Shown here piece after piece: positions 46,614 through 57,577 of a DNA stretch of 64,000 nucleotides. Every line of letters begins with the position of its first letter. Positions within the stretch are counted from its first letter, which is position 1. Made by a program: the position numbers and the translations under genes. Under the pieces are notes generated by a model. The model saw nothing but the letters and a program-made list of their open reading frames with translations. It had not been told where the DNA came from and did not search any database. The DNA comes from Erpetoichthys calabaricus (lineage: Eukaryota > Chordata > Cladistia > Polypteriformes > Polypteridae), in assembly GCF_900747795.2 (NCBI RefSeq), contig NC_041394.2, forward strand, positions 117,539,228 to 117,603,227. Reading direction: 5' to 3'.

Positions 46614-46755
46614 GTTGATGCTGTGAAGCAGCTGTGTAAGGAGAGTGGTTTGGACAGTACAGGCTCCAAAACGGACCTAATTCTCTGATTGCATGAGGAA
46701 ATTAGGAGCAGACACATGTATGATAAAATATTTGAAAAAATATGGGGAGCTTCAG
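46614..46755 (+). pseudogene. KDZ-like gene: exon 10, SAP-like segment
   Basis: The acceptor GATTTTTAAG precedes 46614. The peptide VDAVKQLCKESGLDSTGSKT then DLIL-stop-LHEEI has the helix-turn-helix spacing of a SAP DNA-binding motif (L..LC...GL...G.K..L...L). The TGA at 46686-46688 sits where arginine (CGA) is expected, a CpG-type decay. The exon ends GCTTCAG|GTATGT and joins in phase to exon 11 across a 537-bp intron. Confidence 0.65.
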
Positions 46756-47292
46756 GTATGTTTCTTTTGGATATACATAGAATTCCCTACATTTTATCTG
46801 TAACATATCATAGTACGGGATGATGTTATCCTAATTTTTTTTTTCCCCTGTCACTTTTTGACCTTTATTAGAAATGTATGAAATGACTTGCTTGAATGAA
46901 TGGGCACGTAAAGTGTTTTAAATGTTTGTTGCTGGAAAATTGTTGAAATATTTACAGATGCAACATGTTGGGTTCTTCAATGACTGAAATGGTCAAATAA
47001 GTAAAATAACGTTGATAGCTGTTTTAGTTATTGCATAAATAATGCAAATGTCTACACAAAAATCCATTCATTATTTTTAATATTTCTATAGTGTGAACCT
47101 GTTCTTCTAAGTTTTATGGTCCTCTTGACCCTCCCTGAAAATGGTGCAAGCTGTCTTGTTGAAAGATTCTGTGTTTCCTTTTTAAGACATTTCAAAAACA
47201 AAAGTATACATAGTTTAATTAGTTTGATTATGTGTTCACAATTTGTCATGGATTCACCTTTGCATCAACTTACGTACATTTGCCTTGTTTAG

Positions 47293-47815
47293 GCGGTTGG
47301 GCAGTAATAATGTACCCATGTGGTATCATCTACAGTGAAGTTTTGTCTGCGAGCAGAAAGTCCAAGAGACTATATGGACCTGCTTTTATCTTGGAAATAC
47401 ATGCCCAATATCGTAGTTTATGATTTTGCTAGTGGTTTAGCAGCACATGGTAATCTCCGGGAACCAGAGAAATTGCCCTTCAGTCCTTATGAGAGAAGAC
47501 TCATGGAGCCGTCACAAAACAACATAAAACTGGCAAAGGAAATGAAACTGTGTCAGTCTCCCTTGGCTTCAGAAAAGATGTGGACAGTCATCCATCCACC
47601 GGATCTGCTGAACATTATGTCCTATATGACACTTTGCATGAAGCCAACACAAAAGATGACCGGGATATGCTCCGCAGAATCAACCTGGTACCACAGCTTG
47701 TTGGCCACTTGAATAGCCAAGTCGCAGAACAATTCTTTTCCAAAATGGCATGGAACAATTATTTTTTAAACATGATGTCTCCAACAACCCAGACTTTTAT
47801 TATACGTTCCATTAT
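47293..47815 (+). pseudogene. KDZ-like gene: exon 11, C-terminal core, cut by a LINE
   Basis: GGWAVIMYPCGIIYS continues the previous exon in phase (acceptor TTGTTTAG). After a slip near 47335 it reads KFCLRAESPRDYMDLLLSWK, YDFASGLAAHGNLREPEKLP and EPSQNNIKLAKEMKL; after another near 47560-47590, STGSAEHYVLYDTLHEANTK, RRINLVPQLVGHLNSQVAEQ and FFSKMAWNNYFLNMMSP, reaching IIRSIMW. These blocks match the conserved core of the HMGXB3-like family. The coding sense stops at about 47815, where a LINE begins. Confidence 0.7.
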
Positions 47816-50245
47816 GTGGATGTGTGTGCTAGTATTACTACTTGTTTTACCTACATCTTGTCGAGCTGACAACATCTAAAGTCAGGAACTTCTCAAGATC
47901 GGAGTGTGCAGCGAGGGGAGTGTTTTGTCAGAGTTTCTCTCTTCCCATGACATTCTGGCAGACATAACGAGGAGTCCTGGCTCTTCGTGGATTATCATGC
48001 CCGTGGCAGGTGACAGAGGCGGCACAGAGAGAGAAAACAAAAGCGAGGCTGCAGGGCTGGCGCATTAGTGAGGTTACGTAGGCAGTCTGTTAAACCACCT
48101 CTCCCCAGTGTTTTTCTCACCAATGCCAGATCTCTCGTCAACAAAATCGATGAACTGAGGCTACAGGTGGCAACAAATAACATCGTAAAGAACAGTTGCG
48201 TTCTGTTGATCACGGAATCCTGGCTTCACTCATTGATCCCGGACTACGCTATCCAGCTAACAGGCTACAACGCACAGCACCATGACAGGACCAGTGACTC
48301 CAGTAAGAGCAGAGGAGGGGGTCTGTATGTGTACATAAATAACAACTGGTGTACAAATACAGTGACTGTAGACAGTCACTGCTCCCCGAACCTGGAGTAT
48401 GTGACTGTTAGATGCAGACCCATATATCTCCCTAGAGAGTTTGCTGTGGTCTTGATGACCGCTGTTTACATAGCACCGGATGCTAATGCAAACTCGGCTG
48501 GGGACTTTAACCATGTGGATTTAAAACCTGTGCTCCCTAAATTCCATCAGCACGTCAAGTGTGCCACCAGAGGAGCTAACACATTGGATAAAGTCTACAC
48601 AAACATTAAACAGGACTACAGGGCTACACCACTTCCATGCCTCTGACCACGCAACACTTTTTAATCCCAGCATACATTCCATTTAGGAATACTGCCCCTA
48701 ACAACACAAGGACAGTTAAAACTTGGCCAGATGGAGTTTCTCAGTAGCTGCAGGACTGTTTCAGTAGGACCAACTGGGACATCTTTGAATACCTTGACCT
48801 TGAAGTGTTTAGTGACAGCGTACTGTGTTATATTAAGAACTGCACAGACATTGTCACAGTAGATAAACTTATCCGGGTCTACCCCAATCAGAAGCCCTGG
48901 ATGAACAGGGAAGTCCAGAGGCTGTTGAAAGAGAGGAACATTGCCTTCAGGTCTGGTGACAAGGCCCTCTACAGCACAGCCCATGCCAGCCTAAAGAGGG
49001 GCATCCGAGAGGCCAAGTTAGACTATAAAAGGAAGATCAAGGAACACCTGGATAGCAACAATGGCAAGCAAGTGTGGATGGGTGTCCATCATATGACCAA
49101 CTACAGGACCAGTCCCGGAGCTGTGGGAGGTGATTTATCGCTGGCAGAGGAACTGAACCACTACTTTGCCCGGTTTGAAGTGGATCCACCAGAGTCAGCC
49201 AGACCCCATCCAAATACCAACAACAGCCCCATCTTCACAGTGGGGGAGCACGAGGTGAGACACACGCTGCAGGCTCTCAACCCACGGAAGGCAGTTGGAC
49301 CTTACGGCATCTCAGGACGCGTGCTGAAAGACTGTGCAGACCAACTGGCTGGGGTCTTCACCAGGATATTGAACCAGTCTCTGTCTCAGTCCACTCTGCC
49401 ATCCTGCCTGAAATCCTCTGTCATAGTGCCTGTGGCCAAGAAACAGATCATCACCAGTCTTAATGACTACAGGCCAGTTGAACTGACCCCTGTGGTTATG
49501 AAGTGCTTTGAGAAGCTCATCAGGAATCACATCATGTCATTCATTCCTCCCATGCTTGATCCGCACCAGTTTGCCTTCAGAGCAAACAGGTCTACGGATG
49601 GTGCTGTGGCCACTGTTCTCCATTCTGTTCTGTCCCATCTGGAGCAGCAGGGGAGCTACGCACAGCTGCTCTTCATAGACTTCAGTTCTGCCTTTAATAC
49701 CATCTTACCCCACACACTGGTGACCAAACTGTCAGACATAGGACTTCCACACTCCACCTGCCTTTGGATCAAGGACTTCCTGAGTGATTGCACTCAGATG
49801 GTTAGAATGGGCCCCTACTTCTCCACACCCATCAGCCTCAGCACTGGCTCCCCACAGGGCTGTGTGCTGAACCCCCTGCTCTCTACCCTCTACACCCATG
49901 ATTTCATTCCTGCCCACCATTGTTAAGTTCGCTGACGATACCATGGTATTAGGGCTCATCTCTGGGGGGTATGAGTTCATATACAGGGATGAAGTGGAGC
50001 GGCTGACAACATAGTGTAGGAATAACAACTTGGACAAGTGCAATATGACGTATGTATGAGTGGAAAACATTGTTCTGCTGTTATGGACTATTTTGGTACT
50101 TATTTTATTCCCTTTTTATTTTAGTTTTAACTTGAGTAATTGTGTTTTGTTTTTATATTATTTTTTTGCACTGGAAAAATTGCACCTAAAATTTCATTGT
50201 ACAATGTCTCATTGCTACAATGACAATAAAGATTTTGATATGATT
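47816..50245 (+). mobile_element. L2/CR1-like LINE, second family, inside the KDZ-like coding exon
   Basis: A plus-strand LINE with endonuclease, reverse transcriptase and a 3' UTR ending CATTGCTACAATGACAATAAAG (split here as CATTGCTACAATGAC and AATAAAG), a terminus common in fish. It separates the KDZ-like peptide ending FIIRSIM from HHENEQKNKGLIDW, so the insertion is inside a coding exon. ATTATG at the left junction and ATTATA at the right may be a short, diverged target duplication. A large internal loss removes the end of the reverse transcriptase. Confidence 0.8.
48068..49995 (+). pseudogene. LINE endonuclease-reverse transcriptase, broken
   Basis: The endonuclease block (48068-48646) has VFLTNARSLVNKIDELRLQV, LLITESWLHSLIPDYAI, the run GGGLYVYINNNWC and AGDFNHVDLK. 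Residues usually lying before AGDFN are missing (NANSAGDFN), which implies an internal deletion. The second block (48805-49926) shows NQKPWMNREVQRLLKERN, LNPRKAVGPYGISGRVLK, LLFIDFSSAFNTILPH and SPQGCVLNPLLSTLYTHD. A frame change follows, then KFADDTMVLGLISGGYE near 49930, the catalytic motif. After about 50035 the coding sequence jumps to 3' UTR, so the C-terminus is lost. Confidence 0.83.
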
Positions 50246-50349
50246 ATACACCATGAAAATGAACAGAAGAATAAAGGCCTCATTGACTGGGTCCAAAAAG
50301 GACTGGGGCAAAACAAGGTTTCTTTTTCTGCATACGGGCAACTAACAAT
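50246..50349 (+). pseudogene. KDZ-like gene: remainder of exon after the LINE
   Basis: HHENEQKNKGLIDWVQKGLG then QNKVSFSAYGQLTIG continues the interrupted protein and ends at a GTAAAT donor-like site at 50350. I could not find a further exon downstream. Confidence 0.5.
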
Positions 50350-51371
50350 AGGTAAATTTAAGCTTTTTTTGACTTGCATTGAGCTTGATAGGCTCTTGAT
50401 AGGCTAGTAAAGCAATACAGACAGTTGAGAGGATTTTTTTGCAACATTTGGAAGCACAAGGAAAGCACCACTGAGGCATTTAAACTCGGGATTACATCTC
50501 AACGCTACTCAAATAAATGTGTCTCTTTCTTTACTTCTGTTTTGCCTTTTTTATTTCTGTGTGTTAAAATGACTGTGCATAATAAAGTTGTATATACTGT
50601 ATCTGATGTAACTATTGATGTAAATAATAAAGGACACTTTCTGTTATTGTTGAAGATTGTTGATTAAGTTCTGTATATTTGAAATTGGGTGTCTTTTTTT
50701 TGCCAATTGATGTCATCTGCATTTTTTCTTTAATTGTTATAACTGCCTTGTACAGTTGTTTTGCATTTTACATTGTTGTTTTATGTATATGTAATATATA
50801 GAAGCAGGCATGCATTCAGTATATCCCTTGATCAGTTTGTTAAATTAATCTTCTTTGTGCATTCTTTCTTTCAATTCAATGGACCAATCATTATTGATAA
50901 TTGTAAATATTTCTTGACATGGTTGCACAATTTATATTGAATATTTATTAATAAAATCTTGTTTTTGGTAGTGATAATACCGAGTGTTTTGTTTAAGTGG
51001 TGCTGGTCCACTCACCTTTGCGTATTAACACTATTAGAACTGATAGATATGACCAGAGCCTCCACTTGTATGCACATGGTTACAAATGGTGTGCACTTTG
51101 CTAGTAATCCCACAAGATAAAACAGCTTGGAAACTGAGCATCCTGATCAAGGCTTTGCTGTTCACTTACAAACTTTGTCTAGAACAATATGGTTCTTACT
51201 TATCTTTTTTAGGAGTCACATTTTCTATAAAACTTACATTTTTTGACTGAAAATAGAGGTTTTACATATGGGAACAAAATTAAAAGAAAACGATTGTATA
51301 TGCCTGATAAATAGTCAAAACTTTTGAAGATCAGTATTCTAAAACCATGACTCACAGCTAGGACCTTGTTA
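50350..51371. other. No recognised feature
   Basis: AT-rich sequence with several AATAAA signals (for example near 50582, 50626 and 50950) that might have served the KDZ-like gene. No coding block seen. Confidence 0.45.
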
Positions 51372-51379
51372 TTCTAAGG

Positions 51380-51939
51380 CAGGGGTCCTCAATCACGGTT
51401 CTGGAGGGCCGCAGTGGCTGCAGGTTTTTGCTTCAACCCAATTGCTTAATAAAAAGCACTAATTGCTCAAGTAACACTTCTGCTTCACTTTAGTTGTCTC
51501 GCTCGTTAAGATTTTGAACCCTTATTGCTTATTTTAGTTTTAAACAGCTGTATTCTTGGTTTTTAATCGCTACTAATTAGCAATAGCATGCAAATGACAA
51601 AAGAGACCAGCATTTCCCCATTTAGCTTGTTTCCATTTACACCTGTGTGTATTTATCATTCACTATTAGGTTTAATTAAATACTTGGAAGGAAAGTAAAG
51701 AGAAAAAAGTAAAGCACTGAGAATTACTCCTCCATTTTAGCCTTCAAATCATTTGGATGATATCCTTAGAAAGGGGAAGAAAATCTAGGATATGAGAATT
51801 AGCTGACATAGCAGAGTTAAAGCACTAACAAGCCATGAAATTAAATTATTGGCAAGAATTGCTTTCTAATTAAGCAACTGGGTTGGAGCAAAAACCTGCA
51901 GCCACTGTGGCCCTCCAGGACTGTGATTGAGGACCCCTG
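51380..51939. mobile_element. hAT MITE A (560 bp) with 8-bp target duplication
   Basis: The terminal inverted repeats read CAGGGGTCCTCAATCACGG inward from the left and CAGGGGTCCTCAATCACAG from the right, extending through CTGGAGGGCC. TTCTAAGG flanks both sides (51372-51379 and 51940-51947). It is non-coding. The 8-bp duplication and CAGGGGT tips mark it as hAT. The body is nearly the same as MITE B. Confidence 0.9.
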
Positions 51940-52109
51940 TTCTAAGGTCTTGGTATTATATATACAATATATATACTGCTCAAAAATGAAAGGAACCCTT
52001 TTTAATGAGAGTATAGCATCGAGTCAATGACACTGGTGGGCTATTGATCTGGTCAGTTAAGTAGCAGAGGGGCTTGTTCATCAGTTTCAGCTGCTTTGGT
52101 GCACTAGAG

Positions 52110-52668
52110 CAGGGGTGGGCAGATTCAGTCCTGGAGGGCCGCAGTGGCTGCAGGTTTTTGCTCCAACCCAATTGCTTAATAAGAAGCACTTATTGCTCAA
52201 GTAACACTTCAGCTTCACTTTAGTTGTCTCGCTCGTTAAGATTTTGAACTCTTTTTGCTTATTTTAATCTTAAACAGCTGTATGCTTGTTTTTTAATTGC
52301 TCCTAATTAGCAATACCATGCAAATGACAAAAGAGACCAGCATTTCTCCATTTAGCTTGTTTTCATTTACACCTGTGTGTATTTCTCATGCACTATTTGG
52401 TTTAATTAAATACTTGGAAGGAAAGTGAAGAGAAAAAAGTGAAGCACTGAGAATTACTCATCTGTTTTAGACTTCAAATCATTTGGATGATATCCTTAGA
52501 AAGGAAAATAAATCTAGGATATGAGAATGACTTGACATGGCAGAGTTAAAGCACTAGCAAGCCATGCAATTAAATAATTGACAAGGATTGGTTTTTAATT
52601 AAGCAACTGGGTTGGAACAAAAACCTGCAACCACTGCGGCCCTCCAGGACTGAATCTGCCCACCCCTG
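52110..52668. mobile_element. hAT MITE B (559 bp) with 8-bp target duplication
   Basis: The terminal inverted repeats CAGGGGTGGGCAGATTCAG are perfect at both ends, continuing TCCTGGAGGGCC. CACTAGAG flanks both sides (52102-52109 and 52669-52676). Its body matches MITE A for roughly 500 bases (for example TGTCTCGCTCGTTAAGATT and ACAAAAGAGACCAGCATTT), but the outer 20 bases differ. It is inserted in the 5' region of the Tc1-like element at 51974-54047. Confidence 0.9.
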
Positions 52669-52689
52669 CACTAGAGGGGGGGCAACAAT

Positions 52690-53790
52690 GAGACGACCCC
52701 CAAAACAGGAATGAATGGTTTAACAGGTGGAGGGAGGCCGCTGACATTTTTCCCTCCTCATCTGTATTGTCACTCATTTTGCATTTGGCTACGGTCAATG
52801 TCACTACTGGTAGCATCAGGTGGGCAATACCTGGACCCTAAAGAGGTGGCACAGGCAGGCCAACTTCTCCAGGATGGCAGGCACATCAATACGTGCCATT
52901 GCCAGAAGGTTTGCTGTGTCTCCAAGCACAGTCTCAAGGGCATGGAGGAGATTCCAGGGCACAGACAGGCAGTTACTCTAGGAGAGCTAGACAGGGCCCC
53001 TCGTAGAAGGTCCTTAACCCATCAGCAGGACCAGTATCTGGTCCTTTGTGCAAGGAGGAATAGGATGAGCACTGCCAGAGCCTACAAAATGACCTCCAGC
53101 AGGCCACTGGTGTGAATGTATTTGACCAAATAATCAGCAACAGACTTCATGAGGGTGGCCTGAAGGTGGCCCAGCATCCTCTAGTGGGCACCGTGGAGTT
53201 CAATTGGCATTTGCCATAGAATACCAGAATTGGCAGGTGCACCACTGGCACCCTGTGCTTTTCAAAGATGAGAGCAGGTTCACCCTGAGCACATGTGACA
53301 GACATCAAAGGGTCTGGAGAAGCATTGGAGAACGTTATTTTGCCTGTGACGTCGTTCAGCATAACTGGTTTGGTGGTGGGTCAGTGATGGTCTAGGGAGG
53401 CATATCCATGGAGGGACACACAGACCTCTACAGGCTAGACAACGGTGGGCAGCTTGACTGCCATTAGGTATTGGGATGAAATCCTTGGACTCATTGTCTG
53501 ACCCTATGCTGGTGCAGTGGGTCCTGGGTTCCTCCTGGTGCACGACAATGCCTGGCCTCATGTGGCGAGAGTATGCAAGCAGTTCCTGGAGGATGAAGGA
53601 ATCGATCCCATTGACTGGCCCCCCTGCGCTCACTTGCCTGACCTCAATCCAATAGAACACCTATGGTCCAGATCTAGGAGGAGATCCTCCAGGACACCAT
53701 CCATCATGTCATTAGGAGCATACCCCCCCCCCCCCCCAATACTGTCAGGTATGCAGACAAGCACATGGGGGCCATGCAAATTACTGAGTA
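52690..53790 (+). pseudogene. Tc1-like transposase A, decayed
   Basis: N-terminal DNA-binding remnants lie at 52690-53110 (QYLVLCARRNRMSTARAYK is a good family match). The catalytic region begins near 53240 with HPVLFKDESRFTLSTCDRHQ (first D) and FGGGSVMV. The second block GPGFLLVHDNAWPHVARVC (second D) starts at about 53517, followed by FLEDEGIDPIDWP and [11 protein letters not shown] (E). Between the second D and the E there are two more residues than the family's DD34E spacing, because of a small insertion around PPCAHL. Several frameshifts and stops separate the blocks. Confidence 0.85.
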
Positions 53791-54047
53791 CGATTTGTAG
53801 TTGCTGCAATGAAATTTCGGCAAAATGGACTCACCTGCCTGCTGCATTGTTTTTTCCCTTTGATTTTCAGGGTGTCTTTGAAATCAGCCCTTTGTAGGTT
53901 GATAATTTTCATTTCCATCAAATGATGTGGCATCCTTTTGTTCCTAACACATTACCATATCAGTCCATAGCAGTAGAGACAGCCAGAAAGATTTTTTTCC
54001 CATTGAGATCTCATGTGTTTTCAAAGTGTTCCTTTAATATATATATA

Positions 54048-55258
54048 ATACATACTATTGAAAACTACATTGATGTAAACCAGTTTTTCAGTATAAACCA
54101 ATGAGAAATTAGAATAAAAAAATGCCTTATCAGAAATATCATTGCCAAAATAAATTCCCAACTGAATTATTTAATGGTTAAGACTTGACAGCCTCTGTGT
54201 AGTGTGTGTTAAAATGACCAGTAAAGTGGAGTCATTTACAGCTGTACAGGTTGTTATGTCAGGGCCATAGGGGTCAGTTCTACTGGAATATACAGACTCA
54301 GTGCTCTTAATATGCTGTTTGCTTGTGTAGTCATATAGGATGATGCCAAGCTGAACTATCTGCCATCTCTTTTTTTTAACAGTCGTGATGCTGAAACACA
54401 TCAGTGCCTGCTTTACAGTTGGACTCCTGGCCTCCTCCAATCTCAGAGACACTAAAGACAGGCTGATGTGTTTAGCACCCCATTAGGACCTTATGGAGTC
54501 AAATGGAGGCTAAATGAGATATGAGCTATAAACAAACATCTGCCAGGTTTCTATCTCTAAATGTAACTTTTGTATAAGTAATATGTATTATAATAAACAT
54601 GTATTTGATTGTCTAACAGAGGTATTTAAAATCTGAAAAGTAATAAAGATCCAATTAAGTCAAATAATTGAATACCAATAGTGCAAGCACTATGATAACT
54701 GTGTTTCTTACATTTAACATTGATAACATGTAGAGACAGCCAATGGATTCTTTAAAGTCAGAATTTTATTGCCAGCTTTCTTAACATTGTCTATTCCCTG
54801 ATACATGAACGTGAGAGTGTCAAGTATGTGATTTGTAATATTCTGTAATCATAATACAGCTAAAAACAAATTTGACTACGAGATCCACAGGCAAGAAACT
54901 CACTAGAGCCGCTGGTATGATGAGAACAGACATGAAGACCGCAGAATATTTGACAGATATTAGCAAACAAAGAGAAGAGGCTGATCTGCAGGCAGAAGGG
55001 AGGACAATGGAATATTAGGAATACTTAAATAAATAAACATTGATAAATAGTAATGAAAGTAATAAACACATTTTAAGGTTGTGTATTATAGAAGTAAAGA
55101 TTTAACTCGTTTAATATTGTAATACGTTTATAGCCTGTCTTTAAGGTGACCTGTTAAATATAGGCGACTATTTTATTTGGACATTCAAGTAAACAACAAC
55201 AGTCAAACATTTGTTTTAATCTGACTGACACAATCAAGCAGAGCCCACACTAGTGGGC
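54048..55258. other. No recognised feature
   Basis: AT-rich sequence; no coding block, inverted end or repeat recognised. Confidence 0.5.
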
Positions 55259-55260
55259 TA

Positions 55261-56870
55261 GTGTATCCGGAAAGTATTCACAGCACATCACTTTTTCCAC
55301 ATTTTGTTATGTTACAGCCTTATTCCAAAATGGATTAAATTCATTTTTTCCCTCAGAATTCTACACACAACACCCCATAATGACAATGTGAAAAAAGTTT
55401 ACTTGAGATTTTTAAAAATTTATTAAAAATAAAAAAATTGAGAAAGCACATGTACATAAGTATTCACAGCCTTTGCCATGAAGCTTAAAATTGAGCTCTG
55501 GTGCATCCTGTTTCCCCTGATCATCCTTGAGATGTTTCTGCAGCTTAATTGGAGTCCACCTGTGGTAAATTCAGTTGATTGGACAGGATTTGGAAAGGCA
55601 CACATCTGTCTATATAAGGTTCCACAGTTGACAGTTCATGTCAGAGCACAAACCAAGCATGAAGTCAAAGGAATTGTCTGTAGACCTCCGAGACAGGATT
55701 ATCCCGAGGCACAAATCTGGGGAAGGTTACAGAAAAATTTCTGCTGCTTTGAAGGTCCCAATGAGTACAGTGGCCTCCGTCATCAGTAAGTGGAAGAAGT
55801 TTGAAACCACCAGGACTCTTCCTAGAGCTGGCCGGCCATCTAAACTGAGCGATCGGGGGAGAAGGGCCTTAGTCAGAGAGGTGACCAAGAACCCGATGGT
55901 CACTCTGTCAGAGCTCCAGAAGTCCTCTGTGGAGAGAGGAGAACCTTCCAGAAGGACAACCATCTCTGCAGCAATCCACCAATTAGGCCTGTATGGTAGA
56001 GTGACCAGACGGAAGCCACTCCTTAGTAAAAGGCCCACCTGGAGTTTGCCAAAAGGCACCTGAAGGACTCTCAGACCATGAGAAAGAAAATTCTCTGGTC
56101 TGATGAGACAAAGATTGAACTCTTTGGTGTGAATGCCAGGCATCACGTTTGGAGGAAACCAGGCACCGCTCATCACCAGGCCAATACCATCTCTATAATG
56201 AAGCATGGTGGTGGCAGCATCATGCTCTGGGGATGTTTTTCAGCGGCAGGAACTGGGAGACTAGTCAGGATAAAGGGAAAGATGACTGCAGCAATGTACA
56301 GAGACAAACTGGATGAAAACCTGCTCCAGAGCGCTCTTGACCTCAAATTGGGGCGACGGTTCATCTTTCAGCAGGACAACGACCCTAAGCACACAGCCAA
56401 GATATCAAAGGAGTGGCTTCAGGACAACTCTGTGAATGTCCTTGAGTGGCCCAGCCAGAGCCCAGACTTAAATCCGATTGAACATCTTTGGAGAGATCTT
56501 AAAATGGCTGTGCACCGACGCTTCCCATCCAACCTGATGGAGCTTGAGAGGTGCTGCAAAGAGGAATGGGCGAAACTGGCCAAGGATAGGTGTGCCAAAC
56601 CTGTGGCATCATATTCAAAAAGACTTGAGGCTGTAATTGCTGCCAAAGGTGCATCGACAAAGTATTGAGCAAAGGCTGTGAATACTTATGTACATGTGAT
56701 TTCTCAGTTATTTTATTTTTAATAAATTTGCAACAACCTCAAGAAAACTTTTTTCACATTGTCATAAGGGGTGTTGTGTGTAGAATTAATTTAATCCAAT
56801 GTGGAACAAGGCTGTAACATAACAAAATGTGGAAAAAGTGATGCGCTGTGAATACTTTCCGGATGCACTG
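55261..56870 (+). mobile_element. Tc1-like transposon B, nearly whole, IR/DR type
   Basis: Bounded by TA at 55259-55260 and 56871-56872. Inverted repeats of about 200 bases start GTGTATCCGGAAAGTATTCA at the left and GTGCATCCGGAAAGTATTCA at the right. Each arm has an outer and an inner copy of AAGTATTCACAGC (inner: CATGTACATAAGTATTCAC), the IR/DR arrangement of Sleeping Beauty-type Tc1 elements. Arms differ at scattered sites. The transposase gene inside is almost complete. Confidence 0.92.
55659..56668 (+). pseudogene. Tc1-like transposase B, one small deletion
   Basis: Start at the ATG at 55659 (MKSKELSVDLRDRIIPRHKS). A paired-type helix-turn-helix domain follows (GYRKISAALKVPMSTVASVI; then GRPSKLSDRGRRALVRE). 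The catalytic domain has [15 protein letters not shown] (first D), [16 protein letters not shown] (second D) and [15 protein letters not shown] (E), with exactly 34 residues between the second D and E. The stop at 56666-56668 gives about 340 residues, the normal length. The only clear lesion is near 56030, where about 10 bases seem missing between LLSKR and [12 protein letters not shown], shifting the frame. Confidence 0.9.
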
Positions 56871-56872
56871 TA

Positions 56873-57424
56873 AGTCTACGTCAATTCATTAAAATTAGGC
56901 AGACACAAATTTGTATTGTTATGTTCATTTAAATTTTCTTCAGACGTTGTTTAGTAACGATAAATATCTCATATCCAAACTTTTATTATCATTATTTTTT
57001 CAGAACCGCTAATTATAAATGACGGTGGTAAAAATACATTGCAGTCTTAATAATGCACTCAACATTGCTATAGTGTAAGATATTGGCACTATTAGACTAT
57101 TGTCGCAGATGTATTTTACAAATATGCATTCCGTCTCTTACAGTCACTTTATCTTGACCGTCCACCTTTAGAAATTATCTTACACGTCCACCTTTAGAAA
57201 TTACTCCCACCTTTCTTTTTATGTATCCATAAGGCAATTGGATAAAGAGAAACATGAATGACAAATAACACCGATTGGCGATTTGTTAAATAAAAAGGTG
57301 ATTGACCGCGACGTTTAAATTTTCGATTGGCTGATCAGTGTCTGACATACGCAAATTTAATACATGATTGGCTGAAGTCGAAAATGATATTCACGCCCAT
57401 TTTACTCCGTTCTGCAGCAATATC
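56873..57424. other. No gene; short 26-bp tandem duplication
   Basis: Mostly unrecognised. CGTCCACCTTTAGAAATTA occurs twice at 57159 and 57185, a 26-bp period, two copies. Confidence 0.6.
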
Positions 57425-57577
57425 TAATTGGAACCAGAAGTGATGTTGAATCAGGCAGGTTTTCCCGTATTTGGCCTAACAGAGGTAAATTTAGTGCACC
57501 CTGCCAACCCCTGGCCTGGCGGGTAATTATCTCCACTTGGTCTACTCAGCTCCCTCTTAGTCACACGTATGTGACAA
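57425..57577 (+). repeat. CRE-motif repeat family, copy 4 (3' part)
   Basis: AGAAGTGATGTTGAATCAGG, TTTTCCCGTATTTGGCC and CCTGCCAACCCCTGGCCTGG, ending CACACGTATGTGACAACATT, follow the order of copies 2 and 5 but are more diverged. Confidence 0.5.

Larger units (their letters stand above)
51974..54047 (+). mobile_element. Tc1-like transposon A, decayed, host of MITE B
   Basis: The left end TACTGCTCAAAAATGAAAGG and the right end CAAAGTGTTCCTTTAATATA are diverged inverted repeats (both reading AAAGGAAC inward), consistent with a Tc1/mariner element between TA sites. With MITE B removed it is about 1.5 kb, normal for the family. A C-run near 53725-53740 and many stops mark it as old. Confidence 0.75.
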
